Source: Pseudoalteromonas rubra (GTDB taxonomy: Bacteria; Pseudomonadota; Gammaproteobacteria; Enterobacterales; Alteromonadaceae). From it: DNA of 64,000 nt. Position 1 is the stretch's first letter. Each line of letters begins with the position of its first letter. The DNA lies in contig NZ_CP013611.1 in NCBI RefSeq assembly GCF_001482385.1, forward strand, positions 1,736,001-1,800,000, written 5' to 3'. Below are positions 24,258-34,418 of this stretch, piece after piece. A program made the translations under genes and the position numbers. The notes below the pieces were generated by a model, which searched no databases, was not told the origin of the DNA, and saw only the letters and a program-made list of their open reading frames with translations.

Positions 24258-25680
24258 GCGTCCCCCGGGTATAATCATCCTCAAACCGGATAATATCATC
24301 CTCTCCCAAATAACTGCCCGATTGCACCTCGATCAGTTGTAAATCAACTTTACCGGGATTGCTGAGCCGATGTACCACAGTTGCTGGAATAAACACCGAC
24401 TGATCCTCGCATAACAAGCGACGCTCTTCACCGATCTCCACTTCAGCAGTGCCTGACACCACCACCCAATGTTCCGCCCGGTGATAATGCAATTGTCGTG
24501 ACAGGCTATGTCCGGGCCTGACCGTGATCCGTTTCACCAAAAAGCGCTGATCTTGATCAACAATGTCGTACTTGCCCCAGGGCCGATAAACTTCTCTGTG
24601 GTCAGTTACTTGTGCTAATTCTCGATCTTTCAGCTCATCCACCAATGACTTAATCGTCTGACTCTGATTGCGGTGAGCCACCAACAACGCATCTTTGGTA
24701 TCAACGACCACCAGATCCTGCACCCCAACGGTTGCCACCAGGCGCTCCTGTGCGAAGACCAGGTTATCCCGTGTGTTCAGCGCCATGACATTGCCAATAT
24801 GGGCATTGTTCTGAGGGTCTTTGCTTAGGGTTTGCCAAAGCGCTTCAAAGCTCCCGATGTCGTTCCACTTCGCATTCAGGGGAACGACTGCAGCATGCTC
24901 TGTGTGCTCCATTACGGCATAGTCTATTGATTCGGAGGGGACCGTTAAAAATGCCTCACGATTGACACGGATGAAATCCAGATCCGCGTGCGGTTGTGCC
25001 ATCGCCTGTTCGCAGGCCTGTAAGATATCAGGTCTGTGCTGGGCCAACTCATTTAAGTATTCACTTGCTTTGAATAAAAATATACCGCTGTTCCAAAGAT
25101 AACCGCCTTGCTCAAGATAGCCTTGTGCTGTTTGCAGATCAGGCTTTTCAATAAACGCTGCGACCTCAGCCCCCATGTCATCTCCGGTATCATGGGTAAG
25201 GGGCGAACCACATTGAATGTATCCATACCCTGTATGCGGGCTGTCGGGCACAATACCAAAGGTCACCAACTTGCCACCCTGCGCCAAAGTCAGACCCCGT
25301 TCAATACTCTGACGGAATGCCGAAACATCACCAATGTAGTGATCAGACGCCAGTACAAGCAATATTGGATCGTCACCTGTTTTGCAGGCTTTGAGCGCCG
25401 CCAGAGCGATGGCCGGCGCCGTGTTGCGCCCTTCTGGTTCTAATATAATCCCACCCGCCTGATAACCAATGGCACGCATTTGCTCCGCACAAATAAAACG
25501 GTGTACTTCATTGCAAATCACCAGTGCTGGCTGATGACCGTCTGGCTCAAGCCTCAGTAAAGTGTCCTGCAACAGCGTGTGCTCAGAGCCCAGCTGCAAA
25601 AACTGTTTGGGGTAGCGTTCGCGCGACATGGGCCATAACCGGGTTCCGGAGCCACCACACAAAATAACCGGTAATATCAT
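24244..25680 (-). CDS. manC: Mannose-1-phosphate guanylyltransferase / mannose-6-phosphate isomerase
   Basis: A 478-residue bifunctional enzyme, the same length as E. coli CpsB. The N-terminal nucleotidyltransferase (LCGGSGTRLWPMSRERYPKQ) makes GDP-mannose from mannose 1-phosphate and GTP; the C-terminal cupin (about residues 350-470, YHRAEHWVVVSGTAEV) is the phosphomannose isomerase part. The ATG at 25680 has GGGAG six bases upstream, better than the codon at 25692. It is the first gene of a two-gene operon with manB. GDP-mannose made here would feed capsule, O-antigen or exopolysaccharide synthesis; none of those glycosyltransferases are in the window. Confidence 0.95.
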   Translation of the reverse strand: MILPVILCGGSGTRLWPMSRERYPKQFLQLGSEHTLLQDTLLRLEPDGHQPALVICNEVHRFICAEQMRAIGYQAGGIILEPEGRNTAPAIALAALKACKTGDDPILLVLASDHYIGDVSAFRQSIERGLTLAQGGKLVTFGIVPDSPHTGYGYIQCGSPLTHDTGDDMGAEVAAFIEKPDLQTAQGYLEQGGYLWNSGIFLFKASEYLNELAQHRPDILQACEQAMAQPHADLDFIRVNREAFLTVPSESIDYAVMEHTEHAAVVPLNAKWNDIGSFEALWQTLSKDPQNNAHIGNVMALNTRDNLVFAQERLVATVGVQDLVVVDTKDALLVAHRNQSQTIKSLVDELKDRELAQVTDHREVYRPWGKYDIVDQDQRFLVKRITVRPGHSLSRQLHYHRAEHWVVVSGTAEVEIGEERRLLCEDQSVFIPATVVHRLSNPGKVDLQLIEVQSGSYLGEDDIIRFEDDYTRGTHDLS

Positions 25681-25930
25681 ATTTACTCCCACGCCCTAAC
25701 TGTATCACTGTTCAACTTTGCCCATTCACCATTTTACTCGCAGAGTATCTGCCGGGGCAATGCTTCGTGCTTCACTCACGGTTCACGCTGATGTACTACA
25801 CTCTGTTATCGCGTTACTGACCCCCAGATTGATAATCCGATGTATGATATGATCTTACGACGCCTTTACTGGCAACCAAGGAACTGTCCAAAACCCAACT
25901 GCACCCCGTGCAGGTCCAAGGAGCTTTAAC

Positions 25931-28900
25931 ATGTCAGGTACGACCCCCTTTCACTCCATCGCTGTGTTTGTTTTCTTTTTTGTCTTCTTGTTGCAAACGG
26001 GCATTCAGGCTCAAGCCAAAGTCATGCAGCAACCTAAACTGGCCATTGTTGGCTCGGGACCCCTGGTCGCTAAAGGGTCAAGCCAATCTATTCCAATTAC
26101 CTATCAGCACATCGATGCCGTGGATGTGGAATTGCTGCGCCTCAACAGTGCACACGACTTTCTTAGCCGTTACTACCTGACAGACAAGCTCTATCCCAGT
26201 TCGCTGGATAGACTGCAATACACCTACGACAGTGTCTTTGCCGACCGATTTACACTGCCCACCAGCACCAAAACAGGCACCCAGTCAGCCCGATTACCGA
26301 TCCCCAAATCCCTACCCAGCGGCTGGTATATCATTGTATTAAAAGCCCTTGGCATGTTTGATGATTTACAGGCAAAGCACCTGTTACTCACCGATTTGGG
26401 CATACAGGCCAAAGTGTTTAAACGCCATGCCAGCTTTCAGGTAAATCGGCTGTCCAATGGGTTGCCGGTCGCAGGTGCCAAGGTTAAGGCCTACCGCAAG
26501 CATGAACTACTGCGCGAGGCCAAAACCGATACACAAGGCACCGTGCATTTTGACATCACACTGAACCGCGATGACATCATCGTTGCTGAGTACGGTGAGC
26601 AGGACGAACCTGATCTGGCACTGTTGCCCATCAAGGAAGTCCCGCTGGATTTATCAGATTACCAGATTGGTGGCCGACCCTATCAGGAGCAGGAAGCCTA
26701 CATATACAGCAACCGAGATCTGGTTAAACCGGGTGAGACTCTACCCGTAAACATTCTTTTGCGAGACGCCGATGGCGTCGCGATTGTTGATCAACCCGTT
26801 ACACTCAGCGTAACCAACCCCTTGCAAGAGGAAATGCTCCGCGAACAACTGAGCCCTCAACAGGGCAGCTTCTTTAGTAAACGCCTGCATACAGGGAAAA
26901 GCTGGCCAACCGGGCGCTACAAAGTGTCGGTAATGCTCGACCCCACTGCGCAGTCCGCAATCGGTCATTTTGAGTTTCAATTGGAAGAGTTTGTGCCTGA
27001 ACGCATGGATTTGACCTTCAGCGGCCAACAACCATTCATCAGTGCAGGTTCCTCCATGGCGGTCTCAGTACAAGGGCGTTATTTGTTTGGCAGCCCCGCG
27101 GCAGGCAATACGTTGAAAGCCAGTCTGGTTCATTCTGCCGTGCGCCACTATCCGGGTCCCTATGCCGCTTTTTTTGTGGGCGAAGACTTTTACCTGAGCA
27201 ACCGTTTTCAGACCCTGCCAGATCAGCGCTTATCTGAACAGGGAACACTGGCACTAACCCTGCCCACAGTGCCTTCCGGGGCACTCAAAAGCCCGGTAAA
27301 AACCCAGGTGAATCTAAGCCTACTTGAGTCCGGCGGCGCGGCGGTGCAACGCCAGCTAAGCTACACCAGTTGGAAATCACACTCACTGCCGGCGGTGAAA
27401 CCCGCACAAGCAGAGTTTAAATACGCCACGGACGCCGAGTTTGAACTGGCACTGTTGAGTCCGGACGGTCAGCAGTTAACAAGTGGTGAGCTGGAGGTCG
27501 AACTCAGTTACGACCAGGGTCGTTACTTCTGGTTTTATGAAGAAGGCATCGGCTGGCGTCGCCAGTCTCAGCCACAGTGGCGCAGTGAAGCCAGGCAAAC
27601 CGTCAACCTGAACCAGAACACTCACACCGTGCGCTTCCCGGTAGATTGGGGCAACTATCGGCTAACCGTCACTGACGTAAACAGTCAGATCAAAACCGTT
27701 TATGACTTTTACGCTGGCTGGTATCGGGGTTACCAGCAACTGAAGGCCAAACCACAACACCTTACTATACAACTGGATAAAACCCATTATCAGGCCGGTG
27801 AAGTCGTGACGGTCGAATTGGATGTCCCGACTGATGGACAGTTGCAATTGGCGCTGGAGACCGACAAAGTACTGTGGTCACAAAGCCACACCGTGCGCAA
27901 AGGAAAAACGACGCTGCGCGTCCCTTTAGATAAAACACTGGCACGCCACGACCTGTATCTCACCGCGACCTTGCTCAGTGGTCAATCCAGCGCGCTACAG
28001 CGCCATTTTGGCATTGTCCCCGTCAAGCTAGCGCGCGAAGACCGCGAGCTGGTACTTAGCCTGACTTTACCAGACAAAATAGAGCCACTCAAACCACTCA
28101 CCGTCGAGATCCAGGCCAACAATGTGGCAGAATCTGAGGCCAACCAGGGCTGGGTAACTTTGTCCATTGTGGATAAAGGGATCCTGAACCTCAGCCGCTA
28201 TTACCCGGTAGACCCGCATCATTACTTGTTCAATCACCGCCGTTACGGAGGTGATGTGGTTGATTTATACTCTCGACGTTATGATAACCGCCCCGACCCG
28301 TTTGCGCAGTCCCGCTTTGGCAGTGACAACAATGAACGCAGTGACAACCGCAATGATAACCTGGTCGAAAGCAAAACCGTGATCCTGATGACTCAGCCGG
28401 TGCAACTGATTGACAGCAAAGCAAGCATCACGCTGGACATGCCAGACTACAACGGCGAAGTTCAAATCGTTGCGACCGCTTTCAATCAATCTCAAGTTGG
28501 TCACTACGTCGACTCCCGAGCGGTCAGCGCCCCCGTTATTTCAGAGCTCAGCGTTCCGCGCTTTTTAGTCCCGGGTGATGAAACTTCCGTCACGCTGGAC
28601 TTGCATAACGTCAGTGGCCGTGAGCAGGCCTTATCCGTCAGCCTCCAACCTTCTGGCCCTGTTGAGTTTACCGAAGACGCCTCTTTTACAATGACGCTGG
28701 ACGACCAAGCGCATTGGAGCAAGACGCTGCGCCTGGTCGTTGCCAACACCCCCTTGTCACACACAGCAACAGTGCAAATTGAGCTGCAAAGTACAGACAT
28801 CACACAAACACGCAGCTGGTCTGTGCCCATCAAAGCCATTGAGCCTGACATAGTACAGGCCACCAGCCTGATGCTCTCTCCCGGACAGAGCCATCAAATC

Positions 28901-30436
28901 AGTCCGGTACTTTGGCAGGGATTGCACGTCGATAAAGCAAATGCAGGTACTCTTTACGCCAGCCATACGCCCAGATTACCTATTCGGGAATATGCCGCCG
29001 CTTTGCGTGCCTATCCCTATGGCTGTGCAGAGCAAACCACCAGCAAAGCTTGGCCGTTTCTGCTCGAGCATCCGCAGCTTGATGGTGCTTTACAACAGGC
29101 ACTGCAAAGCAAACTGGCTGAAGCTGAACAACTAAACGACCCTCGCACACTGGTCAGTCAGGCAGTGCAACGACTCAAGATCATGCAAAAGCCCAGTGGT
29201 GGTTTTGCTTTGTGGGATAGCCAGGGCGCAGAACATCCCTGGTTAAGCGCTTATGTCACAGAATTTTTAACCGAGGCGCAAAACCGTTTTCCGGGCACAG
29301 TCCCGCAAAGTATGCTCAACCGAGCACACTATCGCATGCTTAGATACACCCGGGATAGCCTGGTTGATGACCTCAGCCAGGATGCGTATGAAGCAACCGC
29401 GGCAAAGAGCTTCGCGGCTTATCTTGTCAGCCAGCGCGGTCAGGTGAGCTACAGCGATTTAGAGTCCTTGCGGATCACCGACTATCCCTCCAGGTTAAGC
29501 ATACTGCACATGGCGTCGGCACTGGCCAATGTCGGTGCTACCCAACAGGCTGCGTTACTACTCAGACAAGCCAGCACACTGAATCGTACTGACACCTATT
29601 TTTCCGATTATGGTTCTGCGCTACGTGACGACGCCCAGTCGGCGCTGATACTGGCGAAACTGGCAAAGCATGCTGCACTGCGCACTCAGTCACGTGCGCT
29701 GCAGACAAACTTGCTGGAGCAGCTGCCAGATCAAGCCCTGAAAACCTGGCTCAGTACGCAAGAGCGTGCTGCTTTGCTGCGTACTGCCGTACACGTCAAT
29801 AAAGCCGACCCAGACAACCCGGTGCGACTGGAAATCAATGACCAACAATTGCAACACCCTGCGGTGATCAGTCATACACTTGCGCAAACGATGACACTAC
29901 GCAACCCACATGACGAACCTGTTTATGTCCAATTGATGGCTAAAGGCCGTCTCAAACTGGATCCCAGTATCGCTAATGAGATTAGTCCGTTTAACACTCT
30001 GGAAACCAAGCGTATGGTCAGACGCTTGTTTGACTTAAACGGTCAACCTTTGGATAAGGCCCGTTTTAAAGTCGGCGAGCGCGTGGTCGTGGTACTTGAT
30101 GTACAAACTAAAGAGCCCGTACCGGATGCACTCTTAATTGAACGTATACCCGCTGGATTTGTGCTTGAGAACCCGGCATTAATGCAAGGGTTTCCAGTCT
30201 CACAATTACTGCCTGAACACGTCACATTGGCTCCCACAGAGCACACTGAGTACCGCAACGATCGTTATGTTGCAGCACTCAAGCTCACGACCCACAAATA
30301 TCAGTTTGCTTATATACTCCGAGCAGAAGTGCCTGGAGTTTACCAGGTACCACCAAGTTATCTGGAATCTATGTACCGACCCCATAAACATGTCATTTAC
30401 TGGCAATACCCGTATCAATTAGAGGTCGAGCGCTGA
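25931..30436 (+). CDS. Bacterial alpha-2-macroglobulin (thioester type)
   Basis: A 1501-residue bacterial alpha-2-macroglobulin, thought to trap proteases in the periplasm. Tandem MG domains fill the first 900 residues, the bait-type region follows, and the thioester motif CAEQ is intact (Cys1032/Gln1035 in PYGCAEQTTS), with the helical thioester domain after it (about 1030-1300). The N-terminus is a signal peptide ending near AQA without a lipobox cysteine, so unlike E. coli YfhM it would not be a lipoprotein. AAGGAG precedes the ATG. The pbpC gene follows after 20 bases; this YfhM-PbpC pairing is widespread and is thought to guard and repair the wall after attack. The two surely form one operon. 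Confidence 0.95.
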   Translation: MSGTTPFHSIAVFVFFFVFLLQTGIQAQAKVMQQPKLAIVGSGPLVAKGSSQSIPITYQHIDAVDVELLRLNSAHDFLSRYYLTDKLYPSSLDRLQYTYDSVFADRFTLPTSTKTGTQSARLPIPKSLPSGWYIIVLKALGMFDDLQAKHLLLTDLGIQAKVFKRHASFQVNRLSNGLPVAGAKVKAYRKHELLREAKTDTQGTVHFDITLNRDDIIVAEYGEQDEPDLALLPIKEVPLDLSDYQIGGRPYQEQEAYIYSNRDLVKPGETLPVNILLRDADGVAIVDQPVTLSVTNPLQEEMLREQLSPQQGSFFSKRLHTGKSWPTGRYKVSVMLDPTAQSAIGHFEFQLEEFVPERMDLTFSGQQPFISAGSSMAVSVQGRYLFGSPAAGNTLKASLVHSAVRHYPGPYAAFFVGEDFYLSNRFQTLPDQRLSEQGTLALTLPTVPSGALKSPVKTQVNLSLLESGGAAVQRQLSYTSWKSHSLPAVKPAQAEFKYATDAEFELALLSPDGQQLTSGELEVELSYDQGRYFWFYEEGIGWRRQSQPQWRSEARQTVNLNQNTHTVRFPVDWGNYRLTVTDVNSQIKTVYDFYAGWYRGYQQLKAKPQHLTIQLDKTHYQAGEVVTVELDVPTDGQLQLALETDKVLWSQSHTVRKGKTTLRVPLDKTLARHDLYLTATLLSGQSSALQRHFGIVPVKLAREDRELVLSLTLPDKIEPLKPLTVEIQANNVAESEANQGWVTLSIVDKGILNLSRYYPVDPHHYLFNHRRYGGDVVDLYSRRYDNRPDPFAQSRFGSDNNERSDNRNDNLVESKTVILMTQPVQLIDSKASITLDMPDYNGEVQIVATAFNQSQVGHYVDSRAVSAPVISELSVPRFLVPGDETSVTLDLHNVSGREQALSVSLQPSGPVEFTEDASFTMTLDDQAHWSKTLRLVVANTPLSHTATVQIELQSTDITQTRSWSVPIKAIEPDIVQATSLMLSPGQSHQISPVLWQGLHVDKANAGTLYASHTPRLPIREYAAALRAYPYGCAEQTTSKAWPFLLEHPQLDGALQQALQSKLAEAEQLNDPRTLVSQAVQRLKIMQKPSGGFALWDSQGAEHPWLSAYVTEFLTEAQNRFPGTVPQSMLNRAHYRMLRYTRDSLVDDLSQDAYEATAAKSFAAYLVSQRGQVSYSDLESLRITDYPSRLSILHMASALANVGATQQAALLLRQASTLNRTDTYFSDYGSALRDDAQSALILAKLAKHAALRTQSRALQTNLLEQLPDQALKTWLSTQERAALLRTAVHVNKADPDNPVRLEINDQQLQHPAVISHTLAQTMTLRNPHDEPVYVQLMAKGRLKLDPSIANEISPFNTLETKRMVRRLFDLNGQPLDKARFKVGERVVVVLDVQTKEPVPDALLIERIPAGFVLENPALMQGFPVSQLLPEHVTLAPTEHTEYRNDRYVAALKLTTHKYQFAYILRAEVPGVYQVPPSYLESMYRPHKHVIYWQYPYQLEVER

Positions 30437-30456
30437 TATGTCACAGGAGCACCAAC

Positions 30457-32649
30457 GTGATATCCGCTAAGCCAATGCGATCTCCTGGCTACCCCGGTCG
30501 AATTATTCTGGCGATTGGGGGGCTGGGTCTGCTGTTACTGAGTTGGCTGGACTGGCAATACCCATTGCCCCAGCCCTATCCGGATGGTCCTGCCACTGTG
30601 GTTACGGCGCGTGATGGACAACAATTACGCGCTTTTAGCGACAAACGGGGCGTGCATCGCTATCGGATTTCCCTGGAACAGGTTGACCCATTTTATGTGA
30701 CTGCCCTGCTGGATTATGAAGATCGCTGGTTTTACTATCATCCCGGCGTCAACCCACTGGCACTGTGCAGAGCACTGTGGCAATGGCTGGTCCATGGCCG
30801 GATTATTTCTGGCGGTTCAACCCTGACCATGCAGGTAGCCCGGCTACTTGACCCACATGAACGCTCAGTCCCCGGAAAACTAAAGCAAATGGCCAGAGCC
30901 ATACAACTGGAATGGCACTATAGCAAAGCAGAGATCCTCACTTTATATCTCAATCTGGCACCATTTGGCGGAAATATTGAGGGCGTTGAAGCCGCATCGC
31001 AACGTTACTTTAACAAGCCCGCCAGACACTTATCGATTAACCAATCTGCCTTATTAGTCGTATTACCCCAAAAGCCGTCCTACAACCGCCCGGATCGTTA
31101 CCCCGAACGCGCCAGGGCCATGCGTAACAAAGTACTCCGGCGACTGGCTGACAGCCAACTGGTGAATCCTGAGCAGCTAGGGCTGCTGAGCCGCGAGCCT
31201 GTGAGCTTATCCTCCGATGCTCAACCGCCTCTGGCCCCGTTGTTAAGCCGTCGGCTAAAACGCCAATATCCGGGACAGCATGTGATCCGTACTACCCTGG
31301 ATCATACGCTACAGCAGCGCCTCAGCAAGTTACTGACGCATACAAAACACAGGTTGACCGGCAAAAGTTCAGCGGCTGTTCTGATAGTGCATAATCAGCG
31401 TGCTGAAGTATTGGCGTACCAAGGCTCTGTTGATTTTCGCGACGATAGCCGGTTCGCTCATGTCGATATGATCCGCGCTGTACGCTCCCCAGGTTCAACA
31501 TTAAAACCTTTTATTTATGGGCTGGGACTGGATCTGGGCCTGATCCACAGTCAAAGCCTGATGAGCGATATCCCCAGCAACTTTGACGGATATAAGCCGC
31601 AAAATCTGACCGGACAGTTTAGTGGGGCGGTGAGCGCCAGCAAAGCTTTGCAACACTCTCTCAATGTGCCGGCTATTCAGTTACTTCATCGGATCGGTGC
31701 TGAGCGTTTTGAACAACAGTTGAGCAATGCCCAGATTAAGCTACATCATCAACATGCAAACCTCGCAGTCGGACTAGGTGGCACCGGGATTGAACTAATC
31801 GAACTGGCAAGATTATACAGATCACTGGCCAGTCAGGGCAAAGTCAGAGACTTATCTCTTATTGCACACCACCCGCGCTTTCCGCGCTCAGACTATGTTT
31901 TGCTTTCTCCTGGTGCCAGCTGGATCACATTTGAAATGCTTAGCCAATTGTCGGCACCGGATCGAGTCGTCCCCAGCAATCGTCGCAAAATCGCCTGGAA
32001 AACCGGCACCAGCTATGGTTACCGGGATTTCTGGGCAGTTGGCGTCAGCGCAGACTACACGGTGGCAGTCTGGGTAGGACGCCCGGATGCCAGCCCAATA
32101 GTCGGATACCTCGGAGCAACACGCGCTGCGCCTTTGATGTTTGATGTCTTTGACTTGCTTCCCGCTGATGTACAAAGTCTCGCTTTACCTGCTCAGGTCA
32201 AGCCAGTACAGATCTGCTGGCCAGGTGGTCTGGCACACCAAAATACCCCAAACAGTGCTTGCCAGACACAGTTATCAGCCTACACCCTCAATGGCATGAC
32301 ACCGCCCACAATGCACAGCCAGGGGCATTTTATGACTAAACCCGGCTGGCCTGATGACCTTGCCAGCTGGCTTGAACGACACAATGCCCCTACTCAAAAC
32401 ACGGGCAATCAGCGGCTCCGTATCATCCAACCACGCAGTGGTCAGCATTATTATCGCCAGCAAGTGTCAAAAATAGAGTTAACTGTATCGGGGGGAGGTG
32501 ATCCGCAAGATAAAGCAGTTCGCTGGTATATCAATCATGAACCACATGCCTCAACCACGCTGCCTTTGTCTGATTATCAGGGCAATGTGGTGATCACGGC
32601 TTGCTTTGCCGAACACTGTGACCAGCAAAACATCGTCATACATCCCTAA
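30457..32649 (+). CDS. pbpC: Penicillin-binding protein 1C
   Basis: A 730-residue bifunctional class A penicillin-binding protein of the PBP1C type, anchored in the inner membrane (helix about residues 12-32). The glycosyltransferase domain has YEDRWFYYHPG and GGSTLTMQVARL; the transpeptidase domain has SxxK (Ser347 in PGSTLKPF), SLN (HSLNVP) and KTG (Lys515 in KTGTSYGYRDFW). A C-terminal domain of about 90 residues matches the BiPBP_C region of PBP1C. Start is GTG with AGGAG upstream. It makes or repairs peptidoglycan, coupled to the alpha-2-macroglobulin upstream. All catalytic residues are present. Confidence 0.95.
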   Translation: MISAKPMRSPGYPGRIILAIGGLGLLLLSWLDWQYPLPQPYPDGPATVVTARDGQQLRAFSDKRGVHRYRISLEQVDPFYVTALLDYEDRWFYYHPGVNPLALCRALWQWLVHGRIISGGSTLTMQVARLLDPHERSVPGKLKQMARAIQLEWHYSKAEILTLYLNLAPFGGNIEGVEAASQRYFNKPARHLSINQSALLVVLPQKPSYNRPDRYPERARAMRNKVLRRLADSQLVNPEQLGLLSREPVSLSSDAQPPLAPLLSRRLKRQYPGQHVIRTTLDHTLQQRLSKLLTHTKHRLTGKSSAAVLIVHNQRAEVLAYQGSVDFRDDSRFAHVDMIRAVRSPGSTLKPFIYGLGLDLGLIHSQSLMSDIPSNFDGYKPQNLTGQFSGAVSASKALQHSLNVPAIQLLHRIGAERFEQQLSNAQIKLHHQHANLAVGLGGTGIELIELARLYRSLASQGKVRDLSLIAHHPRFPRSDYVLLSPGASWITFEMLSQLSAPDRVVPSNRRKIAWKTGTSYGYRDFWAVGVSADYTVAVWVGRPDASPIVGYLGATRAAPLMFDVFDLLPADVQSLALPAQVKPVQICWPGGLAHQNTPNSACQTQLSAYTLNGMTPPTMHSQGHFMTKPGWPDDLASWLERHNAPTQNTGNQRLRIIQPRSGQHYYRQQVSKIELTVSGGGDPQDKAVRWYINHEPHASTTLPLSDYQGNVVITACFAEHCDQQNIVIHP

Positions 32650-32662
32650 TGTCAGTATTGTA

Positions 32663-33037
32663 TTATTGCATTGCGGTTTTTAGATAGCCCACCACAGTGT
32701 GTAAATCAACCAGGCGTTGTTGCGCTTCTTCTTTGCTTATTCCCTGGATAGCCTCATAATCATCAAGGAAAATGGCACTGTCATAATCACCCGTTGTGGC
32801 GTTTTTAACGTACACCAGTACGTAGCAATAACGCAAAATAGAATCCAGATAGCGGAAGAATTCGATGTCGTCGGCACTGAGGTCCGGTTTTACTCCACTG
32901 CCAAGCCTGCTTATAAACACCTGCTTAACATAAACACTTTGACTTCCCTTTGTGTACTTAACAACACCGTAACAGCCACTGTTATTTATTGATTCAGAGA
33001 AGATATCTGCGACTGGAAGTAAGTCTGGCTGATGCAT
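32663..33037 (-). CDS. Hypothetical protein, 124 residues
   Basis: A 124-residue protein I do not recognise. It has no signal peptide or membrane helix. The sequence alternates short strands (YGVVKYTKGSQSVYVKQVFI) with acidic helices (SADDIEFFRYLDSILRYCYV and SKEEAQQRLVDLHTVVGYLK), suggesting a compact alpha/beta cytoplasmic protein. AGGA lies some 10 bases before the ATG. It is convergent with pbpC (13 bases between stops) and stands upstream of the terminator of the ABC permease operon without being part of it. Codon use looks normal for the window, so it is probably real. Confidence 0.6.
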   Translation of the reverse strand: MHQPDLLPVADIFSESINNSGCYGVVKYTKGSQSVYVKQVFISRLGSGVKPDLSADDIEFFRYLDSILRYCYVLVYVKNATTGDYDSAIFLDDYEAIQGISKEEAQQRLVDLHTVVGYLKTAMQ

Positions 33038-33116
33038 AATCCCGTTCCTGATAACATTAGTTTCATATAATGTTAGAACAAAATTACAAAATGACTATAA
33101 AATGACATTAATAAAA

Positions 33117-33148
33117 CCCCAAAAGAGTGCGTAAGCCCCCTTTTGGGG
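33117..33148 (-). terminator. Terminator of the ABC permease operon
   Basis: CCCCAAAAG (33117-33125) pairs with CTTTTGGGG (33140-33148); on the minus strand the hairpin is followed by TTTTATT. It lies about 50 bases past the last permease stop. Confidence 0.75.
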
Positions 33149-33199
33149 AAAGTTTAACCTGATAGTGAGGCTGCTACATTAATGTGTTACCTGCATCTG

Positions 33200-34408
33200 T
33201 TAGACACTGCGTGTTGCCAGTGCCGGAGACACTCTGGCCGCCATCCACGCAGGCTGACACACAGCCAGTTGACCAACAATAAGAATAACCCCTGCGACCT
33301 GAATTAAATAAATAACGGGTACAGGTGTCATATCAAAGTGATTGACCAGCTGAACATTCGCAAGCAGCGCACAGATCACACCAAACACAATGCCAATGAA
33401 GGTCACAATCGCATTTTCTGTCATACAATAACGTAAAATGTCTCCCCGACTGGCGCCCAGTGCCCTGCGCGTACCTATTTGCTTGCGACGCTTTACAATG
33501 GTAAAACGCGCCTGGCCAAAAATTCCCAGTAATGTCAGAAGCACCAGCCCCACAATGACCCAGTACAGAGTCTTGATAGCCGCAGTTTCGGATTTGAACT
33601 TGTCTTCACGCATCTGCTGATAATCCATCACTTTATCCAAATGGCGACCCGGTGTCTTCATAAGCTGCTCTACGACTTGTAGCTTTGCCTGCTCAAGATC
33701 CCCCGGCCGGGTGCGTACCAGGACCTTATAGTCACTGCTGATATGTCGTAACGGAACCAATACCGTATTGGCATGGGAATACCAGCCTGGCCAGACGGAT
33801 TTCAACTCTTTGACCACGCCCTTCACAATGTAAGGCTCATAATTCAAATAGACAGTAGTGCCCAATATCGCACGCCAGTCATCCGGGTAAAAGCGCTCTG
33901 CAAACCCCTTAGACACAATCGCTTGTGTGACATTTGCACTATAATCTATCGAGTCTAGTACCTCCCCCTCTGTAGGCGCCTCACCTGCAATTAACTCCAG
34001 TCCCATCGTGTCGATGGCATGCTCATCTCCGGTGTAGTAACCCGTATAGATATTCATGTCTTCATCAGTTGGGCCCAACCCAGTCAGTGCATAACTTCCC
34101 CAGTCGCTCAACGGGAATGCATTCATAACAGTCACATTTTCAACACTGGGTAAGCTACGAATATCCCGTAAATCCTGTTTAACCAGCGCGATCATTTCTT
34201 CTGGTTCACTACTTTGTACGTTGGTCTGAAATGTGAAAATCACATCTTCATCCAGTCCACTGGGTTCAATCAGCAGTGCCTCTTTTTGGATGATCAGATA
34301 TACTGCATTCACCAAAATCGTAAAAGTCACAGCAATTTGCAGTATCAATAATAGCGGCGCTGATTTGGCACGCCACAGAGTGTTTAGTATCGGTTTTAAA
34401 TCATTCAT
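33200..34408 (-). CDS. ABC transporter permease, MacB/FtsX type (pair 2, B)
   Basis: A 402-residue permease with one N-terminal membrane helix (about residues 19-38), a periplasmic MacB_PCD-type domain of about 240 residues, and three C-terminal helices of the FtsX fold (TLYWVIVGLVLLTLLGIFGQ, then RKQIGTRRALGASRGDIL). MacB-type pumps work mechanically across the envelope and move peptides, antibiotics or lipoproteins. It is a clear paralogue of the gene at 35896-37101: the starts (TLWRAKSAPLLLILQIAVTF and SLWHSKTSPLLLVLQIAVTF) and the C-terminal halves match closely. It is the last gene of the five-gene operon and overlaps no other. No membrane-fusion partner or outer-membrane channel is encoded beside it. 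Confidence 0.9.
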   Translation of the reverse strand: MNDLKPILNTLWRAKSAPLLLILQIAVTFTILVNAVYLIIQKEALLIEPSGLDEDVIFTFQTNVQSSEPEEMIALVKQDLRDIRSLPSVENVTVMNAFPLSDWGSYALTGLGPTDEDMNIYTGYYTGDEHAIDTMGLELIAGEAPTEGEVLDSIDYSANVTQAIVSKGFAERFYPDDWRAILGTTVYLNYEPYIVKGVVKELKSVWPGWYSHANTVLVPLRHISSDYKVLVRTRPGDLEQAKLQVVEQLMKTPGRHLDKVMDYQQMREDKFKSETAAIKTLYWVIVGLVLLTLLGIFGQARFTIVKRRKQIGTRRALGASRGDILRYCMTENAIVTFIGIVFGVICALLANVQLVNHFDMTPVPVIYLIQVAGVILIVGQLAVCQPAWMAARVSPALATRSV

Positions 34409-34418
34409 TGCCTGGCTC

